Shown here: piece by piece, positions 23,162-32,215 of the stretch
Numbering within the stretch: the first letter of the stretch is position 1
Layout of the letters: every line of letters starts with the position of its first letter
Assembly (NCBI RefSeq): GCF_000350225.1
Contig: NW_005178753.1
Span: 62,001-126,000, forward strand
Reading direction: 5' to 3'
Length of the DNA: 64,000 bases
Origin: Chondrus crispus
Taxonomy: Eukaryota; Rhodophyta; Florideophyceae; Gigartinales; Gigartinaceae
The notes under the pieces: generated by a model
Seen by the model: only the letters and a program-made list of their open reading frames with translations
Told to the model about the DNA's origin: nothing
Databases searched by the model: none
Position numbers and translations under genes: made by a program

Positions 23162-24676
23162 CTAGTTTTCCTGCCGCTGCGGGGTCCTTCTCACGTCCGA
23201 CGACGCGGGCCCCGCGGCGGGCCCTCGGAAGGGTTGGTTCGACCTCGGCGTTGAAGCAGTCGGCGTGCTCGCCGTCTGCGAATCGAACCAATTCTTGACC
23301 TTCAGATAACTCGTCGATGGTATCCCTAATCTCTCCATCGGAGACAACGCCTCATAATTTCCCAAAACTCGGTGCATTTCCCGGAGGGAAAGAATACACG
23401 TTGGCGCGGCGTGCCCCTTTTCGTAACAATGATAGCACACCAGTCCGTGCTTCTTGACGGGATATTGCGGCCTAGGTCCTCCACGGGCCGGCGGCCTTCC
23501 TTGATGTTGCGGCCTCCCCATCCAGCCTGGCCTTCGAAACGTTGTACCCTTGTCCTCCATCGGGATGCGCTGCGCCGGCGTGTGGCCGCGCCCCCGGAAC
23601 GTCATCACGGGATCCGTGGGTTCTGAAAACGACTCCGTCGGGTACGTGGGCGTCGGTAGAGTTGACGACCCGCTTGCCCCGTAGTCCTCGTGTCCGTAGC
23701 CCTCCGATGGCTCAATAAAATTGCCTTCGGCTACCAATGCTCCTTCGTACTGACTTTCGCTGTCTCCGTGCGCACCGCGTTCATCTGACGTGGAGATTGT
23801 CTCGGCTAAGTGGACGGCGCCCTGACTTTTACGACCGGGACAAGGAGCCCTCGGCTTCTTTCCCGCCCTGAACGTCGACGGCGTCTGAATCGTGACCCTC
23901 TTGGTCTTCTTGTCCTCAGCGCGGCTCGCCGAGCCATGCGCCTTCGCGTAATTAACTAGTCTTAAAAACGAAACGTCCCGATTGTCTTGTCGGTATTGAG
24001 ATACCATTGGCTTGATACTCGAATCGAGTCCTTCAATAAACATCGTCATTTGTTCTTCCATCGAATATACGTTTCCACATCGATTGCTCGCGTCCGTCAG
24101 ACGGATATAAAATTCCATCTCGTCTTCAGACGGTCTTTGCTGAACTTCTCGCAATGCGAGCACGGCTTGACGGATCGCCTCGTCGGTGGCGAAACTCCTC
24201 AACAACCACTGTACGGCCTCCGGCCAAACGGACACCTTCCCGTGATGGGACCCGGCCGTCTGAGACACCGAAGTGTACTGTCTCAAGGCGATGCCGCTTA
24301 GAAATTCGGGCAACAGGCGGATCGCTTGCCCCTCGTTCATTTCTTGAGTATCGAACTCTTGAACTAATTTTGCCAAAAAATCCAACACAAGGACCCCGTC
24401 ATCTCCTGTGAACGTGTTGTCCTTCTTCACCTTAGGCGGAATATCTCTCCTAATTTTTCGCACGGCGGTCCGCCGGGAACTTGACAAATATGTCTGCGGG
24501 TTCCGCAAGCGGTACGTTCGGTACGAAAGTAATTTCTTGAAGAGGTAGTTGGTCGGATTCAGCTCCTCCAACTCCTCCCATCCCGGCCCGCGCCGCGTTA
24601 CGACATCTTCGGGCTCCGCGTCCTTGTCTCTCCGCGAGGCGGACGAAGTGACTCCGCCTCGTCTGGAGGAAAATTT
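23162..24676 (-). CDS. gag: Gypsy gag (C): capsid and nucleocapsid
   Basis: A minus-strand frame of about 500 codons, open from the slippery site at 24676 to the stop at 23162. It contains a capsid-like retrotransposon-gag domain (ALRQYTS, WPEAVQWLLRSFATDEA, LREVQQRPSEDEMEFYIRLT; ~24340-23960), an Arg/Pro/Gly-rich stretch, and one CCHC knuckle (CYHCYEKGHAAPTC, ~23450). No ATG lies before the capsid domain: the frame can be entered only at a non-ATG codon (TTG at 24571) or by a -1 shift from ORF1. The next frame (pol) is again out of phase, so gag-pol needs another shift or reinitiation between 23160 and 23034. Confidence 0.85.
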   Translation of the reverse strand, partial: KFSSRRGGVTSSASRRDKDAEPEDVVTRRGPGWEELEELNPTNYLFKKLLSYRTYRLRNPQTYLSSSRRTAVRKIRRDIPPKVKKDNTFTGDDGVLVLDFLAKLVQEFDTQEMNEGQAIRLLPEFLSGIALRQYTSVSQTAGSHHGKVSVWPEAVQWLLRSFATDEAIRQAVLALREVQQRPSEDEMEFYIRLTDASNRCGNVYSMEEQMTMFIEGLDSSIKPMVSQYRQDNRDVSFLRLVNYAKAHGSASRAEDKKTKRVTIQTPSTFRAGKKPRAPCPGRKSQGAVHLAETISTSDERGAHGDSESQYEGALVAEGNFIEPSEGYGHEDYGASGSSTLPTPTYPTESFSEPTDPVMTFRGRGHTPAQRIPMEDKGTTFRRPGWMGRPQHQGRPPARGGPRPQYPVKKHGLVCYHCYEKGHAAPTCILSLREMHRVLGNYEALSPMERLGIPSTSYLKVKNWFDSQTASTPTASTPRSNQPFRGPAAGPASSDVRRTPQRQEN

Positions 24677-25467
24677 CTTGCTTGACGAAATTCCGTTTCC
24701 TTCTTCTGAACGGCGTTCGGAATCGCCCGAATGGTTCGACGAACCGCCGTTACCATCTTCGGAGGGACCAAGCGACTCCGACTGTGAGTCGCGGTTCTCC
24801 GGATCGTCACTACAGGACCCTTGCTTGTACGTCGATTGCCCTTCTTCGAGGGCTTCGACTTGGAGCTCCGCTGACGAGCGGGCTTGTCCTTCTTCGACCT
24901 GCGGTCGCCCTCTCTACCCGAAGGGAGCGGCTCGTCGTCCGATCCTTGCGGAGATTGATCCGCAGCCTGCTCAAGGTCCTTGAGACGTTGCGCGGCGCGA
25001 TCGAAACGGTCATCGGTGCTTGTTCTAAATTTTCCTAAGGACTCCAAGGCTTGATTCGCGTCGCGCCTCGCGTCCTTGACTGAAATTTTCAACGAAGCTA
25101 GGACCTCCGGCTCCAGACCGTCGGTCGCATCTCCTCGCTCCTTCTCGACGAGATCCACTCGAGCCGATAGCTCTCCTAAAACGGTGTGGAACTCGGCTGC
25201 TTGCAACTCCAGTTGCTTCCGGACGAGGGCTAATTCAGCCTCGAGATTTTTCGTCATCTCTTGGCGAATTTCCTCGCCCATCTTCTCGAACCTGTAAGAT
25301 AGGTTATCCTTGTCGGCTTCAATCCCCGTCGGGGATTCTTGACCTTCGGGATCCGTGGCCGTATTGGCCTGGCTTCGGGTGCGAGGACCTCGCGGGATCC
25401 TCGACGCCCTTGCCGATCCGCTCCTACTCGCCCCGGGACCGACGTCCCCGGGTGCGCTTGTCGACAT
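24598..25467 (-). CDS. ORF1 of element C: N-terminal coiled-coil Gag part, 289 aa
   Basis: An ATG-started minus-strand ORF, first after the primer site. Residues ~1-50 are Ser/Pro/Arg-rich. Residues ~54-112 look like a coiled coil with heptad Leu/Ile/Val (for example LALVRKQLELQAAEF), and a second helical stretch runs to ~165. Residues ~175-289 are basic (RRSKKDKPARQRSSK and similar) and may bind RNA. It overlaps the capsid frame, which is -1 relative to it, and a strong -1 frameshift signal lies inside its last 30 codons. It probably forms the N-terminus of a larger Gag; it resembles no protein I can name. Confidence 0.75.
   Translation of the reverse strand: MSTSAPGDVGPGASRSGSARASRIPRGPRTRSQANTATDPEGQESPTGIEADKDNLSYRFEKMGEEIRQEMTKNLEAELALVRKQLELQAAEFHTVLGELSARVDLVEKERGDATDGLEPEVLASLKISVKDARRDANQALESLGKFRTSTDDRFDRAAQRLKDLEQAADQSPQGSDDEPLPSGREGDRRSKKDKPARQRSSKSKPSKKGNRRTSKGPVVTIRRTATHSRSRLVPPKMVTAVRRTIRAIPNAVQKKETEFRQARNFPPDEAESLRPPRGETRTRSPKMS
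24635..24676 (-). promoter_or_regulatory. Candidate -1 ribosomal frameshift signal in gag (C)
   Basis: On the minus strand the heptamer A-AAT-TTT (24676-24670) sits in the X-XXY-YYZ phase of ORF1. It is followed by an 8-nt spacer, then a 9-bp GC-rich stem, CGAGGCGGA / TCCGCCTCG with a 9-nt loop (24635-24661). A -1 slip here enters the capsid frame, which has no stop from this point. Heptamer, spacer and stem fit known retroviral signals. A simple 1-nt deletion is the alternative. Confidence 0.55.
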
Positions 25468-25611
25468 GGTTCGTTTCCAAAATCGAACCTAACTGAAACA
25501 CAAAGAAAAAAACAGAAAACGCTACCGTACCTGAATAAACTTACGTCACCGAGAAAACTCCTGTAGTCCGTTTCAGCTTACGCAGTTTCTAGGTCGGGTC
25601 TCCTGTACGCA

Positions 25612-25629
25612 ATTCTAGGTCGGGAGACC
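25612..25629 (-). other. Primer-binding site (C), probably tRNA-Tyr
   Basis: Four bases inside the 5' LTR the minus strand reads TGGTCTCCCGACCTAGAA. The same 18 bases, and no more, are shared with element B. Its complement parses as a tRNA 3' end: CCA, discriminator A73, acceptor TCGGGAG, T-stem CTAGG beginning with C61. G72 implies C1-G72, the pair that with A73 marks eukaryotic tRNA-Tyr. Confidence 0.7.
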
Positions 25630-25633
25630 ACTT

Positions 25634-26657
25634 TTGTAGTGCAATGCGCCTGTCGGGCAGAGACCGCGGTCCGATGGTCCGGCAAAAACAACAACAGCAA
25701 CAAAAAGAAGAACTGCCGATGGCACAGCGCTACGGAGTGTCCGACTCTCCCTTCTCCGTTTAAACGAGCTTGCGACTCGTAGTAGCTCAGATCCCTGATA
25801 AGGGGGGGCACAGAGAAATAGCGCGGCCCCGGATCGGTGTGGTAGAGACTTGCGAAGAGAACTGCTCGACGAGTGTGGGGTCGGGCGCGTACGTAGATAC
25901 CCCGGTTCCACTGGGTTGTAAGGCCAATGCTCGTTGAGCTTCTTCGACACCTTGTAACGTGACAAGGCCTTCGAGGGGGGCGTTGCAACGCAGCCCGACG
26001 GGATGAAATGAAAGTAGCAGCGCTACGTCAACCGTGCCGCCCGATGGCTCGAAACACCTACACCGGTTCGGTCGCAACCGAGGCCGATGGCACCAACACT
26101 GGCTCGTAACACGACGGAGCCCTTCGAGGGAGACGTCGTTGCAACGATCTCCGTCGGAAAATGGGTCACAGTAGCAGCGCTACGTCAACTGTTTCGCCCG
26201 ATGGCAAAGACACCTACACCGGTTCGGTCGCAACCGAGGCCGATGGCACCAACACAAGATAAGCGGAAAATAGGTAGAATTAGAGATAGAAAAGGATAGG
26301 GAAATAAAAGAAAAGAAAAGGGAACCCCCGAGCAATAGAGGATGCCGTAGGCTTAGGTAAAAGGGAGCGTCTTGGTAAAAGACGAACTTCGACCAAGGCG
26401 ACATTCAACTCCGGCAACTCGGGTTGGTTTATTGACTTGTTCGGTCAAAGGGCTAAGTTATATAGAGCCCCGCCGGGGCGAGTACAGTAGCTCCCGGCTC
26501 TAGATTCTAGATCTAATTAGTAAAAAAATTAAATAATAATTAAAATAATCGTGCGCTCCGTCGCACACGTGTGTCCCCCAAACCCGGACTATAGTATCCA
26601 ATTTTTTCCTTTTTCACTTCCTTTCATCCCCCTACCCGAGACGGGTATTGCACTACA
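25634..26657 (-). repeat. 5' LTR of element C
   Basis: 1024 bp, almost identical to 11979-13001, including the internal ~157-bp repeat and the TATA box (~26458-26466). It should hold the promoter for the ORF1-gag-pol transcript. Confidence 0.95.
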
Positions 26658-26662
26658 ATCTG
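26658..26662. repeat. Target-site duplication of element C, right
   Basis: ATCTG, matching 11974-11978. Confidence 0.93.
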
Positions 26663-28936
26663 ATCCTACTTGAAGCCTCCGAATTAGTACCCCGAAGCGC
26701 CTTACGAATTAACCTGACCATCCGAGATCATATAACTCCACATTGCTCTAGTGTTAGCCGAGATATGAGTCATTACATGTATCACTATCCGCAGAAGATG
26801 CTGTCACGGATACTACAGTAGTGCCTTACTAAATTACCCCACCATGACAAACCATAACACTTCCCAAGTGCATACGTAGTGCGATGAAAAACATTCGCAT
26901 ATCAACTTACGTCTAACAATATGAATGTTTTTATCGAATGACGATTTGGGTTAACCCCAGACTTTGGCTACTGTGGAGCAACATAAAAGGACCGGCTACT
27001 CTATTACAAGCAAGAAGCGGACCGATCAACAGGATACCAATATTTTAAACCTATCAGAGAGAAGATCGGGAACGAAGGCGCTTGAATAATTTCGACCTTT
27101 GAGGCTGATTACCCCCCTTCCACATCACGTTTTTTTCCTCTCAATATTTCTTCCACTTGACTATACGGCCTTAGCAGCCAGAACGAGGTCAGAGCCCAAG
27201 ATAGACTTCCTGAATGGTTTCTAGACAGGTGGACGCGCGAACTAGTGTCTGGACAACAAATGACCTCATATGAGGCTATATTTTCAACTTAATTTTCTCG
27301 ACCTGTACTTGCTCAACAAGAAGAAAACTATATTTTTGCCACCGCAGTTGCCTTCTGCGTTGCGGAAGGATGGAGTTTGGTGAGATCTGCACGTCCTTTC
27401 CAGGCACTTTTTGAATGCTTAAAAATGACCCCTTTTTTTGACCAACCTCAAAACGTTATGTGTTGATATCTTCGAAACAAAAACGCTTGCTTAAAATGTC
27501 AACCATGTATTAAAATGTTACTGGATTTTTATTCTTTCTGTGTATTCACAACCGCTATCCCAAGGTTTTCTAAAATGAAATATTACTGAGCGCATGTACG
27601 TTGAAGAAATGGTGTCCGACTGACTTAGTGTAGCCACTTTACGCGCGAGCACGGACCATCTCGAGCAGCGACGAAAGCCTCCGGGTTTTGTGTTCGATCG
27701 GCAGCTTGACTCACCTCGAAGGCCAACAGAAAGAGCGAGCGAACGAGCGGGAATGTCTCTACGTTTGAAACGAAAGGGTCGGCGAAAGCGCAAAGGAGAC
27801 CCGCGTTTCAGGCCAAAATCGGCTCCGTGGCCAGAGCCCCTTCCTGTACTAGTTCGGGCATATCGGCGAATCGGAACGACTTCGCCGGCGCAGCTACCGT
27901 ACAAGTTAGCATATAAGCGCGACGACGCGCGAGTAAAGGCAGCCCTCAAGGATCTTCAACCTCCGAGGCGCGTTGCCGGCCACCTCTTGCATTTTTCCGT
28001 TGGTACGGCCCTTTTCAACCTCCTGTCCGCTCCTTCTCTCCGCCAGTTGCCACACTTAGTAATGTTTCGCTTAAATGTATATATTTTTGCAAAAAAAGTG
28101 GCCTCATATGAGGCAATGCCAGACCTTTTTGTAGACAAAGATCTTGTCGTCTAGTGTCTATCGGACCGTTACTCCTAATATGAGGACAAAAGTTATTTTA
28201 TTTTTCCTAGACAATCCAACTCGCGATTTCATTTCTATTTTTTGAAACCAGAAGGCCATCACCACAGGTAAAGCATTTGCTTGTCGATTCTAGTGAAAAC
28301 GTACTTGTTGATGCATATAAAGGTGTACAAAAAAAGTCCGCTTACAGCAAGTATTTTTCTTAAAGCTAGGTTTACGCCACTAGCATAGAAAAATTGCGTT
28401 GAGGGCTTTCCATTCGGTTCTAACTTCAGAAAAAAGTTCAAAGCAGTGAATAGTGTTGAAGAAACAAGATTACGCTTTATTACCTAAAGATCTCGGCCTA
28501 GAAATGCTTACCGTTCCTTGAATTCCTGGATGATTGCCCCCGTCTTTCGCTGTCCCCATTGGTGTGGACATAAACGTTGATACAACGGCCAGAGCAGCGT
28601 AGTGGCGCGTGTTTCCAGGCCACCCCCGGCCGCTATCCTAGCGATACTACCCGCTTCGGCGGATGAGGACCACTTTCGGCTAGATTTGGGGCACGCGTCC
28701 ATGACTCACCTGAGTTCGAGTTCTGCTTTGGTAAGCTTCAAGATGAGGGGGTATTTCCCGGATGCGAGGGCGTAAGTAGCGATGGGAGATCGCGTTATCT
28801 TACCGAGCGTGTGTGTGAAAAACATTCTCGAATGGTTAAGCCATACAAGAAAGAGTAGGGAGAGAACAGAACCAGTGATGACTTGATGACTGAGCAGCGA
28901 AGCTGAGGGTGGGATGGTCGGAGAACAAGCGCGGAA
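26663..28936. other. AT-richer DNA, no recognised gene
   Basis: Base composition drops clearly compared with the retrotransposons. CCTCATATGAGGC occurs at about 27265 and 28106, in a setting that suggests two ends of a small decayed DNA element, but I cannot define it. A 154-codon frame at 27690-28154 (+) is basic and has no recognisable domain. I see no supported gene. Confidence 0.4.
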
Positions 28937-28981
28937 ACTGTCCGAAAACAGGGCTGTAGTACAGCCCTGTTTTCGGACAGT
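28937..28981. repeat. Perfect 45-bp palindrome
   Basis: Two 22-bp arms (ACTGTCCGAAAACAGGGCTG... and its complement) around a single G. The outer CTGTCCGAAA recurs as an inverted pair at 29401-29420, so these may be terminal repeats of small DNA elements lying head to head. Confidence 0.85.
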
Positions 28982-28984
28982 GGC

Positions 28985-29240
28985 CGAATTTCATTTCTGC
29001 CAAGTTCCATTACGCGAATGAAGAATCATTTCCAAGTCATAGTGGGGGTGCCAAACCATGGCGTGTGACTTGGTGCTGATTCTTTTTTCTCCCAAGTTTC
29101 ATTACGCGAATGAAGAATCATTCCCAAGTCATAGTGTGACTTGGTGCTGATTCTTGTTTTGCCAAGTTTCATTACGCGAACGAAGAATCATTCCCCAAAT
29201 CATGGCGTGTGGCTTGGCGCTGACTTGTCGCCAAGTCATC
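28985..29240. repeat. Tandem repeat, three imperfect copies
   Basis: Three copies share TTCATTACGCGAA(T/C)GAAGAA and GACTTGG(T/C)GCTGA (starting near 29008, 29099, 29169). Spacing varies (about 70-95 bp) because of internal insertions. No coding potential. Confidence 0.75.
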
Positions 29241-29400
29241 CTGACTTGGATTTGTAGGGCTGAAATGGTCCACTTGTTTTCCACTTTCTGCTGAGTTGTC
29301 GTGCGTTCCAACCGAAAAGCCCCCTTGTCCAGATTCACCTTTCAATTGCCAATAAATGCACTGCATAGTGTTGAAGAAACTCCATAGGGAATAGTCGAGA

Positions 29401-29420
29401 TTTCGGACAGATGTCCGAAA
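29401..29420. repeat. 20-bp inverted repeat
   Basis: TTTCGGACA-GA-TGTCCGAAA, sharing its arm with the 45-bp palindrome at 28937. It falls in the 3' tail of the recombinase pseudogene. Confidence 0.7.
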
Positions 29421-29555
29421 AAGAAGACGGAATCGTCGCACGGCTGTACGCGAGCGTCGAGATAGGATTCTTCCATTGTGCGAGCGACACTCCAATCCCT
29501 CAGATGCGAATGTAGTAGGAAGGGACTCCTATTGCAGAGCATTCCAATGCGGCAC

Positions 29556-30619
29556 TGTAGTGCAATACGCACCTGAAACGGGGGGTGAAAAGAAAGGAAA
29601 ATATTTGGATATGAAAAGTAGTCCGGGTTGGGGGATACACGTGTGAATAACTGCACAGTTTTAATTTTTAATTATTTTATTTTATTTAGTTAATTAGTTG
29701 GCAGTAATTTTGCTGACACTAGATTAGATCTAGGATCTAGCCCCGCGAGCTACTGTAGTGGCTCCGGCGTGGCGATATATACCTTAGCCCTCTGACCACC
29801 AAGTCAGTAAAGGTAACCCGAGTTGCCGGAGTTAGGTCTCGCCTTCGTCGAAGACCGCTTCCGTTCACGCGACGCGCTTCACTTCTACGCTGCTAACGAC
29901 ATCCTCTATTGCTCGGGGTCCCCTTTTCCTTATCCTTTTATCCTTCTCTATCTCTAATTCTTATCCTTTTCTATCTCTACATCTATTTTTCCCTTAATTG
30001 TGTTGGTTCCATTGGAGTCGGTTGCGACCGATCCGGTGTAGGTGTTTTAGCCATCGGGCAACACGTTGTGTAGCGCTTCTACTGTTTCAAGTTCCGTCGG
30101 AAGGCTGATGCAACGACGCCTCCGTCGAAGGTCCTACTGTATAAGACAGAGTTGGTACCACCAACCGCGATCGCGATCGCGCTGGTGAGGGTGTTTTTAG
30201 CCATCGGGCAACACGTCGGTAGTAGCGTTGCTACACGGTTACGATCCCGTCGGGTAGTGCTGAACAAGCCCCCGTCGAAGACCTTGAATTATACCCAAGG
30301 TGCTGAAGACGCTCGTCGAGCATTGGCCTTACAACCCAGCGAACCGCGGTTACATCCTCGTAGACAAGCCCAACCCGCACTCGCCGAGCGCTCAAGTCTT
30401 CACAAGTCTCTACCACCATTATCCTCCCGGGCCGGGCATCCTTCCTTAACCCCCCGTCGGAGTTGAGCTACCGTGGGCCGCAAGCCCACACAAGGGGAAA
30501 GGGAGTCTCGAACGCTCCGTAGCGCGTGCTATCGGCAGTGGTTGTTGCTGTTGTTGTTTTTCTTCTTTTTGTTTGACCGTCGGACTGCGTTCGCGGCCTG
30601 CCAGGCACATTGCACTACA
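29556..30619 (+). repeat. Solo LTR, family C (variant), in recombinase gene
   Basis: A 1064-bp TG...CA unit in plus orientation, related to the LTRs of element C (same ends, same GCCATCGGGCAACACGT-type internal repeats, TATATA box at ~29775). It is flanked by GGCAC at 29551-29555 and 30620-30624. No internal region remains, so a full element was lost by LTR-LTR recombination. Confidence 0.92.
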
Positions 30620-31547
30620 GGCACCCATGCGAAGCGATTGTGAGGACCACAAGAATTGAGGAGGTGGGGTGACGCCAGCTTGAGACAGGCAAGCTTGGAG
30701 CCAACGTGAGATGCTTGCCGATGACGGTGTGAGCCGTTGGCCCGGGAGGGCCCAATAGTAGCGACTTGTGGAGCGGGTGTTCCGGCGATAACGGTCGTAC
30801 CGTAAGACCAAGTCGATGAGCGAAGGCTTGTCCGGAGATAGTCTAGTGTAGGATAGGGTATGTGCCACTCGAGACCGATTTTTCCGTAAAGCAATTGCTA
30901 GGTCGATTGATCGTTCCGAAACTTGAATGTTGTCCATGCGAAGCGCAGCGCCAGCCTCTCCTCTTTCGAAGAAGACGTAGGAAACCAGAACAGCGGTAGC
31001 GTTGCGAATCAGCTGACGGTTGAGAGCAGGAGCAGACATAGCAGCGTCGAATATTTTCTTGGCTATGGAGCTCGGGAGGGCCCGTCGTTCCTTGTGTGCG
31101 TCCGGGTCGTTTTCGGCGCGGCGATCCAGGTCCGATTGTTGGTAGGCGGCTAGCGCGAGTTGGATGAGTGGGTTGTATTCAACGGGCAACTTGACGCGTT
31201 TGTGGGCCGTTACCACGGCGGAGACGTAATTCTTGACTGAACTGCCAGCAATCGTGCCTGAGTCGAAGAGCCAACCGAGGTATCTGAGCAAAGATCCTTC
31301 ATCCGCAGCCCATGGGTCGATCCTTTCCAACGTACAGAACCTAGTCCACTTCTGCCAGAATCGCTCATTGCTCTTCCAGGTGTTGGGCGCCCGAGCGCGG
31401 TGAATTAGACCAGCGATAGTAGTCCCTCCGCCTGAGATTCCGACTCCAGCGGTGCGCAGGACTGACCCACGAAGCGAAGCAGCTAGCGGAAGTTGCTGCG
31501 TATCGTCCAGACGGCTATTTTCCATGGTGGGGCTGGCAGGTGCTGTG

Positions 31548-32138
31548 TGTAGCATATCCCCCTCCCGGAATTAGATTTAGATTAGATTTGCAGCTGTAGA
31601 ACCCGAGCTCTACAGTACCTCAGCCCGCGCGCACACGTGTAGTGTCAGCCCCGACGGCTGACAGTATTACAGTGCAGGCCGACCTGCACTACGGTAGCCC
31701 ACTACAGTACATCGGTACTGTAGTGTTATCATAGATAATTGTGTACATTAAATATGAGCGGACCGCCGGCGGTGGAGGGGAGACAAGCACGGACTTGTCA
31801 AGGATCCTCCACCTTAGTCCGCCTGCTTCCTCTCAGGTATTTCCGTCCGTTTTACCTAGGAGTACCACCGCGCGCTGGTTCAGGACGCGCGCAGCATGCC
31901 CACGAGCCGGCTCCGCCTCCGCCCGTCGGTACTGGATCGTCACCCAGTACCGCTCCGGGGCGTCGAGGCGTAGAACTGCTCGCGCGTGCGCGTGTCCTCC
32001 CCGATCCCGCTCTACCACCGCTACCTCGAGCCCGTGCTCGGTACCGTGGGTGGGCCGTGCTTCTATCTTCCCGCCGATCGGGGTCTTCCCGAACTGTCAG
32101 TACTTAACCCCGTCGTCGTTGGGGGTGATTATACTACA
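31548..32138 (+). repeat. LTR 1 of the B/D/E chain
   Basis: 591 bp, TGTAGCATATCCCC...TATACTACA. In order it holds a CTGTAGA/TCTACAG stem, ACACGTGT, CTGTCAGCC/GGCTGACAG, GTGCAGG/CCTGCAC, CACTACAGTAC/GTACTGTAGTG, an ATTAAATATG AT-rich box (~31746-31755), the palindrome ACCGCCGGCGGT, GACAAG/CTTGTC and CGGTACTGG/CCAGTACCG. It is the 5' LTR of element B. CTGTG lies outside it; no matching duplication is found downstream. Confidence 0.93.
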
Positions 32139-32139
32139 G

Positions 32140-32157
32140 TGGTCTCCCGACCTAGAA
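32140..32157 (+). other. Primer-binding site (B), probably tRNA-Tyr
   Basis: TGGTCTCCCGACCTAGAA, one base after the LTR; identical over 18 bases to the site in element C, after which the two elements differ. Confidence 0.7.
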
Positions 32158-32215
32158 GACTCTCAAGATCGAACCGAGAAGACTATCGTTTACCTCCGCG
32201 TCCGTAAGCGTCGAG

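Larger units (their letters stand above)
11979..26657 (-). mobile_element. Gypsy element C, 14.7 kb, nearly intact
   Basis: This is a complete LTR retrotransposon read right to left: 5' LTR, primer site, coiled-coil ORF1, gag, pol (PR-RT-RNaseH-IN-chromodomain), a 5.7-kb post-pol region with an antisense gene, polypurine tract, 3' LTR. The two LTRs differ by only about ten positions by eye and the 5-bp target duplication is perfect, so insertion is recent. Pol has a single in-frame TGA. It is of a different family from A/B/D/E: other LTR, other Gag, normal DTGA protease. At 14.7 kb it is about twice the size of an ordinary gypsy element; the extra length lies between integrase and the 3' LTR. 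Confidence 0.95.
29335..31525 (-). pseudogene. Tyrosine recombinase of a mobile element, split by a solo LTR
   Basis: The minus-strand gene starts at ATG 31525 (MENSRLDDTQQL). It has an N-terminal SAM-like core-binding region (WQKWTRFCTLERIDPW, ~31350), then the catalytic domain with the first Arg in ERGEAGAALRMDNI (~30940) and the second-Arg motif SQSLRMGA (~30625), where the usual His is Gln. Exactly here a family-C solo LTR is inserted (29556-30619, 5-bp duplication GGCAC). Beyond it the same frame continues with similarity to the rest of the domain, including a candidate nucleophile Tyr (TLAYSR, ~29440), but with a TGA at 29500-29502; it ends at 29335. The LTR of element B begins 23 bp upstream of the start. 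Enzymes of this type move crypton or DIRS-like elements by strand exchange; I recognise no crypton ends. Inactive. Confidence 0.8.

Noticed and set aside
18709..26657. Retrovirus with an env gene
   Set aside because: No transmembrane or signal-bearing protein follows pol in any element; the extra genes are antisense and look soluble.
27690..28154. 154-codon basic ORF in the AT-richer stretch
   Set aside because: No domain, no poly(A) or promoter support, and low-complexity basic start.
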